From Sinomonas atrocyanea (lineage in GTDB: Bacteria; Actinomycetota; Actinomycetes; Actinomycetales; Micrococcaceae): DNA of 64,000 nucleotides. The notes beneath the pieces were generated by a model. It saw only the letters and a program-made list of their open reading frames with translations, was not told the DNA's origin and ran no database searches. The stretch lies in contig NZ_JAUSRH010000001.1 in NCBI RefSeq assembly GCF_030811715.1, positions 310,001 to 374,000 on the forward strand. The letters are read 5' to 3'. Numbering within the stretch: the stretch's first letter is position 1; every line of letters begins with the position of its first letter. A program made the position numbers and the translations under genes. Below, piece after piece: positions 45,602-53,102 of the stretch.

Positions 45602-46777
45602 ATGGAGGCAAAGAGACCAGATGCCTGGTTCGCCTATCTCTGCGTGATCACCGGCAGCCTGAACGGGGTATTCTCCGGGGCCAGGCTCATCGTCTCCTAC
45701 CGTGCGCTTGAGCTCGGCGGCGACGGAACCACCGTCGGGCTCATCACAGCTGCCTACTCCCTGCTCCCACTCGTCGTGGCCCTGCCGATCGGAAGGGCAG
45801 CAGACGGGCGCCACATCGGGCTGATGGTCCGTCTGGGATCAGGCATCACGGTAGCCGCGCTGGTCATGACGGGTGCCAGCGAGAACATCCCCTCGCTCGC
45901 GGTAGGAAGTGTCCTGCTGGGGCTGGGGCAGGTCCTGACTGCCGTGTCGGCCCAAAGCTTCATCCCCGCTAAGTCGCCCCCAGCACAATACGACCGCCGG
46001 TTCGCGGGCTTGGCCCTGGCGATCTCCGCGGGCCAGGCCGTGGGCATCCCCATCGCGGGATCCTTGGCATCGGTCCCGCCCCTCCTCGGACACCGGACGT
46101 CACTTCCTCTCCTCGCGATGGCAGTCCTGATTGCCGGCTCCACGGTTTTGGCCTTCTCCCGGCACCTGAGTGGAGGTCCTCGGGCCGACGCGGGGGCGGA
46201 GCGCCGTCAGAGCGCGCTCAATATGCTCATGACGCCGGGGATGCGCCCGGCGATCTTCAGCAGTCTGATCGTGCTGGCGTCTGTGGACTTGATGACCGCA
46301 TACCTCCCGGTCTTCGGCGAGCAGTACCGCTACCCGGTCGAGGTAGTGACCCTCATCCTCACGGCCCGCTCCGTGTCCTCTGTGGTCTCCCGGTTCTTCC
46401 TGACGCGCCTCATGGCGGCTGTGCCCCGTCGTCTGCTCCTGACATCGGCGACCCTCTGCTCGTCACTGCCGATCGCCCTGGTCCCAGCCTTCCCCAACCC
46501 GCTGGCCGTGGTCGCCCTGCTGACAGCGGCGGGCTTCTTCTGGGGAATCGGCCAGCCGATGACGATGACCTGGGTAGCGACCCTCGTCGCGCCTTCCAAC
46601 CGAGGTTCTGCCCTTTCACTTCGGTTGACCGGGAACAGGCTCGGGCAGGTGTTCATCCCCATGGTCACTGGCACAGTGGCCGGTTCGACGGGAGTCGGCT
46701 CTGTCTTTGTCATCACCAGCCTCCTTCTCGCCGGAGCGGGGATCTCCACCCTCCACTCGCTGAAGGGCCCGCCATAA
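45602..46777 (+). CDS. MFS transporter
   Basis: A 391-residue, 12-TM major facilitator. The loop 2-3 signature is present (PIGRAADGRHIGLMVRLG). It has further blocks GLGQVLTAVSAQSF and AGFFWGIGQPMTMTWVATLVAP. The substrate cannot be read from sequence. It begins 12 bases after gntR and is probably co-transcribed with it; no ribosome site is clear. It could import or export a compound of the island pathway. It is the last island gene; base composition and gene style change afterwards. Confidence 0.9.
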   Translation: MEAKRPDAWFAYLCVITGSLNGVFSGARLIVSYRALELGGDGTTVGLITAAYSLLPLVVALPIGRAADGRHIGLMVRLGSGITVAALVMTGASENIPSLAVGSVLLGLGQVLTAVSAQSFIPAKSPPAQYDRRFAGLALAISAGQAVGIPIAGSLASVPPLLGHRTSLPLLAMAVLIAGSTVLAFSRHLSGGPRADAGAERRQSALNMLMTPGMRPAIFSSLIVLASVDLMTAYLPVFGEQYRYPVEVVTLILTARSVSSVVSRFFLTRLMAAVPRRLLLTSATLCSSLPIALVPAFPNPLAVVALLTAAGFFWGIGQPMTMTWVATLVAPSNRGSALSLRLTGNRLGQVFIPMVTGTVAGSTGVGSVFVITSLLLAGAGISTLHSLKGPP

Positions 46778-46959
46778 CAGGTGTCGCTCAGGCTAAGCGC
46801 TCGCGTGTGGCTGTCGTCGGGGCCGCACCCTTCGAACGGGCCTCTGGCTGAGAGGAGGAAGGCCGCGTGGCCAGCCGACCGCGGGCGAGTCCCCTTGGAA
46901 GCGACGAAGCCAGCCGGCATGACTCGACAGCATGGGGGCCGGCTGCCACGATCGTGAGC

Positions 46960-47403
46960 ATGACCTCGAGTGCGCCTGCCGACCCGCGGCTGCGGGACCT
47001 GGCCCTGCTGCGGCGCGTGCGGGACCGGATCGACCGCGAGTACGCCCAGCCGCTCAACGTCGAGGCCCTCGCCCGCGGCGTCCACTTCTCGGCCGGCCAC
47101 CTGAGCCGCCAGTTCCGGGCCGCATACGGCGAGTCCGTGTACCAGTACCTCATGACCCGGCGCATCGAGCGGGCCATGGCCCTGCTCCGCGTCGGGGAGC
47201 TGAGCGTGACGGACGTGTGCTTCGAGGTCGGCTTCTCGTCCCTCGGGACGTTCAGCACGCGGTTCGCCGAGCTCGTCGGCGTCCCGCCGAGCGTCTACCG
47301 GGACCAGGGCGCGGACATCACCGAGGGGATGCTCCCGTGCATCGCCAAGCAGGTGACACGTCCGATCAGGAATCGAGAAGCGTGGCCAGCCCGCACGTCC
47401 TAG
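46960..47403 (+). CDS. AraC-family HTH regulator (single-domain)
   Basis: A 147-residue protein consisting mainly of an AraC/XylS double HTH. The first HTH is LNVEALARGVHFSAGHLSRQF and the second LSVTDVCFEVGFSSLGTFSTRF, ending GVPPSVYR. There is no effector domain, and a short tail follows. The ATG at 46960 starts MTSSAPADPRLR. Ten bases separate it from the glyoxalase-like gene; this AraC-VOC pairing is common in Actinobacteria, so it likely controls that gene. Confidence 0.9.
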   Translation: MTSSAPADPRLRDLALLRRVRDRIDREYAQPLNVEALARGVHFSAGHLSRQFRAAYGESVYQYLMTRRIERAMALLRVGELSVTDVCFEVGFSSLGTFSTRFAELVGVPPSVYRDQGADITEGMLPCIAKQVTRPIRNREAWPARTS

Positions 47404-47406
47404 CGT
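47401..47406 (+). promoter_or_regulatory. -10 box of the VOC gene (leaderless)
   Basis: TAGCGT, overlapping the araC stop codon, seven bases before the ATG at 47414. It favours that ATG over the GTG at 47405 and the ATG at 47408. Confidence 0.45.
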
Positions 47407-47413
47407 GATGGGT

Positions 47414-47824
47414 ATGGAACTCACCATTCACGCAAGCGCACTCCCCCACGTCGACCCGGAGGAGTCTCTGGCCTTCTACCGCGACGTGCTCGGTTTCGAG
47501 GTCCGTCAGGACGTCGGCAAGGGCACCATGCGGTGGATCACCGTGGGGCCCGCGGGCCAGCCTGACACCTCGATCCTGCTCGCCCCGCCGGCCATCGACC
47601 CGGGCATCACGGACGACGAGCGGCGCACCATCTCCGAGATGATGGCCAAGGGCACCTACGGCTGGGTCCTGCTCGCGACGCCCGACATCGACGAGGTCTT
47701 CGACAAGGTGCAGGCCGCCGAGGCCGAGGTCATCCAGGAGCCCACCCTGCAGCCCTACGGCCTGCGCGACTGCGCCTTCCGCGACCCCGCCGGCAACCAG
47801 ATCCGCATCCAAGAGATCCGCTGA
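47414..47824 (+). CDS. VOC (glyoxalase/bleomycin resistance) family protein
   Basis: A 136-residue two-beta-alpha-beta-beta-beta protein. It carries HVDPEESLAFYRDVLGFEVR, GWVLLATPDIDEVFDKVQAAEAEV and the C-terminal CAFRDPAGNQIRIQE. His, Glu and further metal-site residues are at the usual ends of each half. The substrate is unknown; paired AraC-VOC genes are often linked to resistance or aldehyde detoxification. The stop overlaps the ATG of the next gene as TGATG. Confidence 0.88.
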   Translation: MELTIHASALPHVDPEESLAFYRDVLGFEVRQDVGKGTMRWITVGPAGQPDTSILLAPPAIDPGITDDERRTISEMMAKGTYGWVLLATPDIDEVFDKVQAAEAEVIQEPTLQPYGLRDCAFRDPAGNQIRIQEIR

Positions 47825-48165
47825 TGTGCCACCCCGCGTGGGCCGCGGCCCACGCGCCCGCGCCGTACCCGTACGAGCTCGTGCGGGTGCGGCGGGTCCG
47901 GGACCTGCTCGACCGGGACCGAGCGAAGACGGTCCCGGCCGCGCACGACGGCGCCCGGCGGCTCCCGCTCGACGTCGCCGCCCTCGCGGCGTGCTCCGGC
48001 ATCCCCTCGGCCCAGCTCACGCGCGAGTTCACGCGCGCGTACGGAGTGTCACCGGAGGAGTACGCGTCGGCCGCGCGCCATGAGGAGCCGAGCGTCCATG
48101 GCATCTGCGGAGAAGAGATGCCCTGCGCTTCGGTCGTTGCCCCCGCCTTCAGCGCAGGGCTATGA
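47824..48165 (+). CDS. Truncated AraC-like HTH protein
   Basis: A 113-residue frame whose core (LDVAALAACSGIPSAQLTREFTRAYGVSPEEYA) matches only the first HTH of AraC proteins. The upstream piece YELVRVRRVRDLLDRDR parallels the helix before the HTH in the neighbour at 46960. It looks like a duplicated and cut-down copy of that regulator. The last 20 residues are encoded by an inverted repeat (48116-48183), so the original end has probably been replaced. It overlaps the VOC stop by one base. Confidence 0.6.
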   Translation: MCHPAWAAAHAPAPYPYELVRVRRVRDLLDRDRAKTVPAAHDGARRLPLDVAALAACSGIPSAQLTREFTRAYGVSPEEYASAARHEEPSVHGICGEEMPCASVVAPAFSAGL

Positions 48166-48183
48166 CCGAAGCGCAGGGCATCT
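48116..48183. repeat. Perfect 20-bp inverted repeat
   Basis: Arms AGATGCCCTGCGCTTCGGTC at 48116-48135 and its complement at 48164-48183, with AGCGCAGGGC also present in the 28-base centre. It forms the 3' end of the truncated AraC frame and could also stop transcription. Confidence 0.85.
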
Positions 48184-48247
48184 TGTGGCGCCCACGGTTG
48201 AGGGTCTGCTCAGGGTGAACCCTGAGGACGCGCGCGGCCGCCGCCGC

Positions 48248-48253
48248 CATAAT
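48248..48253 (+). promoter_or_regulatory. -10 box of the gene at 48260 (leaderless)
   Basis: CATAAT, six bases, then GTG. No ribosome site. Confidence 0.5.
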
Positions 48254-48259
48254 GGGACG

Positions 48260-48721
48260 GTGACCACCCCCGGCAACGCCCCTCGGCGGAATCCCTACCG
48301 GGACCCCAGCGCCTACTGGCCCGACGGGGTCCCGCCCGGCGCTGCCGCGTCCGGCCGCGGGCTGGACGGGCTCCTGCCGGATGCCAGCCGCCGCGGCGAG
48401 GTCGTCCGCGCGGGCGCGGGCCCGGCGTCGCCCGCCCCCGCCCAGCAGCGGCGAGCGGCCGAGCGGAGGCCGCCCAAGCCCGTCTCCCGGCTCGCGACCG
48501 GCCTGGGCGCGGTCGCGCTCGGCTTCGGCATCCTGGCCCTGACCCTCGGCGCCGTGCCGTGGATCGGCGCCTTCCTCGCGGCCGGCCCCCTCTTGGGCTC
48601 GGCGTTCGCCGCGTGGGGATCGTTCGCGCGGTCCAAGGTGCGGGCGGCGCGGGTGTCGGCGATGGCGGTCGCGGGCGTCGCCCTGAGCGCGCTGCACGTG
48701 GTCCTGCTGTTCGTGCGCTGA
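48260..48721 (+). CDS. Small membrane protein with DUF4190-like tail
   Basis: A 153-residue protein. The N-terminal 75 residues are Pro/Arg/Ala-rich and cytoplasmic (RRNPYRDPSAYWPDGVPPG). Then come two TM hairpins from about residue 78 (LGAVALGFGILALTLGAVPWIGAFLAAGPLLGS in part) and a last TM near the C-terminus (AVAGVALSALHVVLLFV). The layout resembles DUF4190-type proteins. The GTG at 48260 is favoured by the CATAAT box six bases upstream; a longer frame from 48080 runs through the inverted repeat. Confidence 0.7.
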   Translation: MTTPGNAPRRNPYRDPSAYWPDGVPPGAAASGRGLDGLLPDASRRGEVVRAGAGPASPAPAQQRRAAERRPPKPVSRLATGLGAVALGFGILALTLGAVPWIGAFLAAGPLLGSAFAAWGSFARSKVRAARVSAMAVAGVALSALHVVLLFVR

Positions 48722-48747
48722 CACCCCTCCGGCCCGAGGCCGCCGGG

Positions 48748-49041
48748 TCAGTCGTCGCTGCGCGCCTCGCGCCGGCGGGCGCTGAGCAGCTCGACCTCCG
48801 GGCGGCCCGCGACGAGGCGTTCGACGGCGTCGAGCACCTCGACCGCGTGAGCCCTGTCCGCGCTCACGATGCCGACGCCGATGCGCGCGCGGCGGTGCAG
48901 GTCCATGTCCCCGACCTCGGCCGCTGAGACGTCGAACCGCCGGCGCAGCTCCGCGACGATCGGCCGGACTACTGAGCGTTTCTCCTTGAGGGAGTGCACG
49001 TCGCCGAGGAGCAGGTCGAACTCGATCCAGGCGATCCACAT
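48748..49041 (-). CDS. DUF503 family protein (YlxP-like)
   Basis: A 97-residue protein with the DUF503 signature (IEFDLLLGDVHSLKEKRSVVRPI, then RRRFDVSAAEVGDMDLHRRARIGV). Elsewhere the family is found beside infB and rbfA and is loosely linked to ribosome maturation. The ATG at 49041 (MWIAWIEFD) is the family start; GAGAAT lies six bases ahead, another leaderless-type arrangement. The much longer frame in which it sits is an artefact of GC-rich antisense DNA. Confidence 0.85.
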   Translation of the reverse strand: MWIAWIEFDLLLGDVHSLKEKRSVVRPIVAELRRRFDVSAAEVGDMDLHRRARIGVGIVSADRAHAVEVLDAVERLVAGRPEVELLSARRREARSDD

Positions 49042-49068
49042 GGGACCATTCTCCAGCTCCGGACGCGG

Positions 49069-49095
49069 CGCTGCAGGGACATGACCCCTCAACGC
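49069..49095. repeat. Single variant repeat unit (locus 4)
   Basis: TGCAGGGACATGACCCCTCAACG, given in two parts: TGCAGGGACATGACC and CCTCAACG. It is the same unit as the inverted copy at 19940-19965. It lies between DUF503 and the downstream MpaB gene. Confidence 0.7.
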
Positions 49096-49121
49096 TCGGA
49101 CGGGGCGGAAGGTGGGGGCGC

Positions 49122-50033
49122 TCAGAGGACGCCGAGGCGGCCCAGGCGGCGCCGGGCGGCGGCCTCGCTCGGCGCCATCGGGCCGAGGGCCCGGCCGACG
49201 ACGGCGAGCGTCGCCTTCGCAGCCCCGACCAACGGCAGCGGCACAGGCCCGAGCCGAGGGCGCGAGAGCCCCAGAAGCTCCAGGTGCCGCGGCGGCAGCG
49301 TCTGGAGGACGGCGCCGAAGAGCATCGCGTAGCCGGGCTTCAGGAGCGGATCGAGCGGCGGTCGCCGGATGAAGGCGACCACGTCGTCGACGCGAGGTCC
49401 GCCGGAGAGCTGCCCCGCGGCGTCGTACGCCCTGATCCGTTCCACGAGGGCTGCCTCGGTGCGGGGCGGGTCCGGGATCCCCATGAGCTCGCCGGCCGTG
49501 GCCCACTCGGCCACGTAGCGGTCGGCGCCGCCGGGAACCGGCCCGTGGAAAGCCTCGTAGCTGCGCAGGAAAGCGTCGGTGAACGCGATGTGCACCCACT
49601 CGGCCAGCGCCGGATCGTTCGCGGAGTACTGCTCGTGCCCGCCGCCCCGCGAGACATAGGTCCCGGTCACTGGCACGTGCACGCGGCGCACCCACGCGCA
49701 GGCGGCCCGCGCGGCCGCGGTGTCGCCGTACGTGACGGTGAAGATCCACCGGATGGTCCCGGCGAGGCGGCCGAGGGGGTCGGCACGGTAGTTGGAGTGG
49801 TCCACGACGCCGGCCAGGACGCCGGGGTGGAGTGCCTGGGTCAGGAGTGCCCGGATGCCGGCGGCGATCGTGGACATCGACCCGTGCACGGCCCAGACGG
49901 CGGAGTCTGGCGGGAAGAAGCCCGCGTCGTCGCCGTCCTCGAGGGCGGTCTCCCAAGCCGGAATCGTCTCGGACTCGCCGGCGAAGGTCAGGCGGAGCCG
50001 CTGCCGCAGCGGCCCGAGCACGTCAGGGGACAC
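49122..50033 (-). CDS. Oxygenase MpaB family protein (DUF2236)
   Basis: A 303-residue protein of the MpaB/DUF2236 family (haem-dependent oxygenases such as the latex-clearing and mycophenolate-side-chain enzymes). Markers are MSTIAAGIRALLTQALHPGVLAGVVDHSNY, RWIFTVTYGDTAAA and EWVHIAFTDAFLRSYEAF, with the His residues of the family in HPGV and WVHIAF. The GTG at 50033 is preceded by TACTCT at six bases, so it is probably leaderless. The substrate is unknown. Confidence 0.85.
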   Translation of the reverse strand: MSPDVLGPLRQRLRLTFAGESETIPAWETALEDGDDAGFFPPDSAVWAVHGSMSTIAAGIRALLTQALHPGVLAGVVDHSNYRADPLGRLAGTIRWIFTVTYGDTAAARAACAWVRRVHVPVTGTYVSRGGGHEQYSANDPALAEWVHIAFTDAFLRSYEAFHGPVPGGADRYVAEWATAGELMGIPDPPRTEAALVERIRAYDAAGQLSGGPRVDDVVAFIRRPPLDPLLKPGYAMLFGAVLQTLPPRHLELLGLSRPRLGPVPLPLVGAAKATLAVVGRALGPMAPSEAAARRRLGRLGVL

Positions 50034-50039
50034 CCCTCC

Positions 50040-50045
50040 AGAGTA
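50040..50045 (-). promoter_or_regulatory. -10 box of the MpaB-family gene (leaderless)
   Basis: On the minus strand TACTCT, then GGAGGG, then GTG. GGAGGG is too close to the start to act as a ribosome site. Confidence 0.45.
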
Positions 50046-50129
50046 CGTCGCGATGCGGCGGGAATGCCGGGGCCCCCTCCGTGGAGGCGGAGCCGGGGCC
50101 CCGGCAGCCCGTGGCTGTGCGCCGTCGGT

Positions 50130-50612
50130 CTACTTTGCCCAGTACACGTGGTTGGTGAGGGGGCGGAAATCGTCCTGGTCCGAGATGCTGGCCACCTCGC
50201 CGATCAGGATGACGTGGTCCCCCGCGTCCACCCGCTGCCAGAGGCGACACTCAACACGCGGGACGTCGCGGGCCACGATGGGCGAGCCCAGCACGCCGGG
50301 CTCCCAGGCCAGTCCCGCGAACTTGTCCGTCCCCTTCGCCGCGAACCGCTGCACGAGGTCCTGGCGGGACTCGGAGAGGATGTGCACGGCGTAGTTGTCG
50401 GTGTTGAGCCAGGTCGCGAACGAGCTCGACTTCTTGTCCACCGCCCATGAGACGAGCGGCGGATCCAGGCTGATCGACGTGAACGAGTTGCTCACGAGGC
50501 CGGCCAGGGTGCCGCCGTCCGAGGTGGTGATGACGGCGATCCCCGTGGCCCAGCACCCCATGGCCCGGCGCAGGTCGGCACCGGTCACGAGGTCGAGCGG
50601 GGTCGCAGTCAT
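50130..50612 (-). CDS. Flavin reductase family protein
   Basis: A 160-residue FMN-binding split-barrel reductase. The N-terminal block is RRAMGCWATGIAVITT. SNSFTSISLDPPLVSWAV is the flavin-binding loop, and NYAVHILSES and GDHVILIGEV follow. It supplies reduced flavin to two-component monooxygenases; the candidates here are the SfnG-type (56369) and DszC/SfnB-like (54847) enzymes. GGAGG precedes the ATG at 50612. It is divergent from acs, and its upstream region contains the element at 50831. Confidence 0.9.
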   Translation of the reverse strand: MTATPLDLVTGADLRRAMGCWATGIAVITTSDGGTLAGLVSNSFTSISLDPPLVSWAVDKKSSSFATWLNTDNYAVHILSESRQDLVQRFAAKGTDKFAGLAWEPGVLGSPIVARDVPRVECRLWQRVDAGDHVILIGEVASISDQDDFRPLTNHVYWAK

Positions 50613-50830
50613 GGGTTCCTCCAGCGAAACGGCCGGACGCCCGCGGTCCCGGGCGCCGTACTTGCCGCGGATGGCCACCGCGGCCGGATCCTCATCTGGG
50701 GCACCCCACTACGGGAGAGGGTTGCCGCCCGGCCAGCCAGAGCTTCGCGCCGGGACTCTTGATCCTGTCTTCCACCCTACGGAAGGCGGCTCCGTGGAGT
50801 CCACCATCCGTCGCGGGAGCGGGAAACAGA

Positions 50831-50853
50831 ACGAAACATTGATGTTTGTTACG
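50831..50853. promoter_or_regulatory. Shared element ACGAAA-N11-GTTACG (copy 1)
   Basis: ACGAAA, 11 bases, GTTACG. The same two blocks with the same spacing occur at 56154, also just upstream of a SAM riboswitch and of a divergent flavin-linked gene. Confidence 0.4.
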
Positions 50854-50904
50854 CAGGGCGCGGCGTCTCTTTTGTCGCGCTTGCGCTCGGCGCGCGAAGG
50901 TGAG

Positions 50905-51003
50905 GTGACCATCCCGAGCGGCCGAGAGATCTGGCTCCGTGACGCCGCAGCAACCATGGCCCTCTGCAGAGGACCACAGGTGCTACCGCCAGGACCGATG
51001 GAG
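50905..51003 (+). ncRNA. SAM-I (S-box) riboswitch upstream of acetyl-CoA synthetase
   Basis: It contains the S-box core in order: ACCATC (P1), GAGCGGCCGAGAGAT, GACGCCGCAGCAACC, GGTGCTACCGCC and GATGG (P1 closing strand). P2 is GCGGC/GCCGC. The closing strand GATGG ends ten bases before the ATG and abuts the weak ribosome site GAGCGAGAG, so ligand binding could hide the start of translation. The core is nearly identical to the copy at 56201. Confidence 0.88.
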
Positions 51004-51011
51004 CGAGAGCC

Positions 51012-52991
51012 ATGACTTCTGTCCTTGAACCGCACACGCCCGCCCACGCGCTGGCATCCCACGCGCTGCCGCCGAAGACCCAGACGGATCCCGCCCGGAT
51101 CGCGTTCTGGGAGGACGCCGCGCGGCGCCTGACGTGGGAGCGCGAGTGGGACGCCGCCCACACGTGGGTCCCGGCGGACCTCGAGGCGGACGAGCCTCCG
51201 GTGATCCGCTGGTTCGAGGGCGGGCGCCTCAACGCGGCCGTGAACTGCGCCGACCGGCACGTGGCGGCCGGGCGCGGGGACAAGGTCGCCCTGCACTTCG
51301 AGGGCGAGCCGGGCGACCGCACCACCGTCACGTACGCGGACCTGCAGCGGCGGGTCTCCCAGGCCGCCAACGCGCTGCTCGCGCTCGGGGTCGGCAAGGG
51401 CGACCGCGTGGTGGTCTACCTGCCCGTGCTCGTCGAGACCGTGGTCATCACCCTCGCGTGCGCCCGGATCGGCGCGGTCCACTCGCTCGTGTTCGGCGGC
51501 TTCTCCGCCGAGGCCCTGCGCTTCCGGGTCGAGGACACCGGCGCCAAGCTGCTCGTCACCACGGACGGCCAGTACCGCCGTGGCAAGGCCGTGCCGGTCA
51601 AGGACAACGCCGACGCCGCGGTGCGCGGCGGGGCGGAAGGCGGGGACAACGCCGTCGAACATGTCCTGGTGATCAGGCGGACCGGTTCCGAGATCGCGTG
51701 GACGCCGGGCCGCGACGTGTGGTGGCACGAGCTCGTCGACGCGCAGCCCGAGGTGCATGTGGCGGAGGCGTTCGACGCCGAGACGCAGCTGTTCATCATG
51801 TACACGTCCGGGACCACGGGGAAGCCGAAGGGCCTGGTCCACACGACCGGCGGCTACCTCACGCAGGCGTCGTGGAGCCACGAGTACCTGTTCGCCAACC
51901 CGGACCCGGCGCTCCGCGACGCGGACGTGCACTGGTGCACGGCGGACCTCGCGTGGGTCACGGCGCACACGTACGAGATCTACGGGCCGCTCTCCAACGG
52001 TGTCACCCAGGTGATCTTCGAGGGCACCCCCAACACGCCGCACCCGGGCCGGCACTTCGAGATCATCCAGCGCTACGGCGTCACGAGCTACTACACCGCG
52101 CCCACGCTCGTGCGCTCGCTCATGGGCTGGTTCCCGGATGGGGTGCCCGCCGAGTACGACTTCTCCTCGGTCCGGGTCTGCGGCACGGTCGGGGAGGCCG
52201 TGAACCCCGAGGCGTGGCGGTGGCTGCGCTCCACCGTGGGTCGCGGAGAGGTGCCGATGGTGGACACCTGGTGGCAGTCCGAGACCGGCGCGACCGTGCT
52301 CTCGCCGCGGCAGACCGACGCCGCGTTCAAGCCCGGGTGTGCCACGAGGGCGCTGCCGGGCCTCGCCACGGCGATCGTGGACGACGCCGGCACGCCGGTC
52401 GCGCCGGGCGTGCAGGGGAACATCGTGGTCACCGCGACCGGCCCCGCGATGGCGCGGACGGTGTGGGGCAACCCCCAGCGGTACCTCGACTCCTACTGGC
52501 GCAAGTACGCCGAGCAGGGCTGGTTCCTCGCCGGCGACGGCGCGAAGTACGACGCCGACGGCGACACCTGGATCCTCGGCCGCACCGACGACGTCCTCAA
52601 CGTCTCGGGGCACCGCCTCTCCACGATCGAGATCGAGTCGGCCCTCGTCTCGCACCCGGCCGTGGTCGAGGCCGGCGTGTGCCCCGTCGCGGATGCGGTG
52701 ACGGGGCACGCGGTGGCGGCGTTCGTCGTCGTGAATCCGGAGGCGGTCGCGGCGGTGGAGCGGCGCGGGGACCTCGCGGAGGAGCTCCGTGCCCACGTAG
52801 CGCGGGAGATCGGGCCGATCGCGAAGCCGCGGGAGATCGTCGTGGTGCCGGATGTGCCCAAGACGCGCTCCGGGAAGATCATGCGCAGGCTCCTGACGCA
52901 GCTGTTCGAGGGCAGCCCGCTGGGGGACACGACGAGCCTGCAGAACGAGCCGTGCATCGCCGGGATTGCGGAGGCCTTGGCCGCCCACTGA
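51012..52991 (+). CDS. acsA: Acetyl-CoA synthetase (AMP-forming)
   Basis: A 659-residue ANL enzyme making acetyl-CoA from acetate, ATP and CoA. The P-loop is YTSGTTGKPKGLVHTTGGYL. Other markers are WVTAHTYEIYGPL, VDTWWQSETGA, GWFLAGDGAKYD, GRTDDVLNVSGHRLST and the acetylatable Lys in KTRSGKIMRR. Length and motifs are full Acs. It is directly preceded by a SAM-I riboswitch, unusual for this enzyme. It might act on a sulfur-containing or short acid, or have been placed by duplication under sulfur control. A repeat array follows the stop. Confidence 0.94.
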   Translation: MTSVLEPHTPAHALASHALPPKTQTDPARIAFWEDAARRLTWEREWDAAHTWVPADLEADEPPVIRWFEGGRLNAAVNCADRHVAAGRGDKVALHFEGEPGDRTTVTYADLQRRVSQAANALLALGVGKGDRVVVYLPVLVETVVITLACARIGAVHSLVFGGFSAEALRFRVEDTGAKLLVTTDGQYRRGKAVPVKDNADAAVRGGAEGGDNAVEHVLVIRRTGSEIAWTPGRDVWWHELVDAQPEVHVAEAFDAETQLFIMYTSGTTGKPKGLVHTTGGYLTQASWSHEYLFANPDPALRDADVHWCTADLAWVTAHTYEIYGPLSNGVTQVIFEGTPNTPHPGRHFEIIQRYGVTSYYTAPTLVRSLMGWFPDGVPAEYDFSSVRVCGTVGEAVNPEAWRWLRSTVGRGEVPMVDTWWQSETGATVLSPRQTDAAFKPGCATRALPGLATAIVDDAGTPVAPGVQGNIVVTATGPAMARTVWGNPQRYLDSYWRKYAEQGWFLAGDGAKYDADGDTWILGRTDDVLNVSGHRLSTIEIESALVSHPAVVEAGVCPVADAVTGHAVAAFVVVNPEAVAAVERRGDLAEELRAHVAREIGPIAKPREIVVVPDVPKTRSGKIMRRLLTQLFEGSPLGDTTSLQNEPCIAGIAEALAAH

Positions 52992-52999
52992 GGGGACGG

Positions 53000-53102
53000 T
53001 CGCTGACTCCGCAACGCGACGGAGCTGACTCCTAGACCCGACGTAGGTGACTCCCCAACCATTCGCGTTGAGGAGTCACCTCCGCACCGTTCAGGAGTCA
53101 CA
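53000..53102. repeat. 22-bp intergenic repeat array, head-to-head (locus 5)
   Basis: Two or three units in the GGTGACTCCCCAAC orientation (52999-53060), then two in the opposite TTGAGGAGTCACCTCC orientation (53067-53102), separated by ATTCGC. The opposed halves can form a long hairpin between the convergent acs and the gene at 53098. Confidence 0.85.

Larger units (their letters stand above)
50613..51011. other. 399-bp divergent intergenic region with a SAM riboswitch
   Basis: It lies between the flavin reductase and acetyl-CoA synthetase. It contains ACGAAA-N11-GTTACG at 50831-50853 and the SAM-I riboswitch at 50905. No gene seen in the rest. Confidence 0.6.

Noticed and set aside
50709-52988. 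759-residue minus-strand frame over acs and the riboswitch
   Set aside because: Shadow of acs; its end crosses the riboswitch and intergenic DNA.
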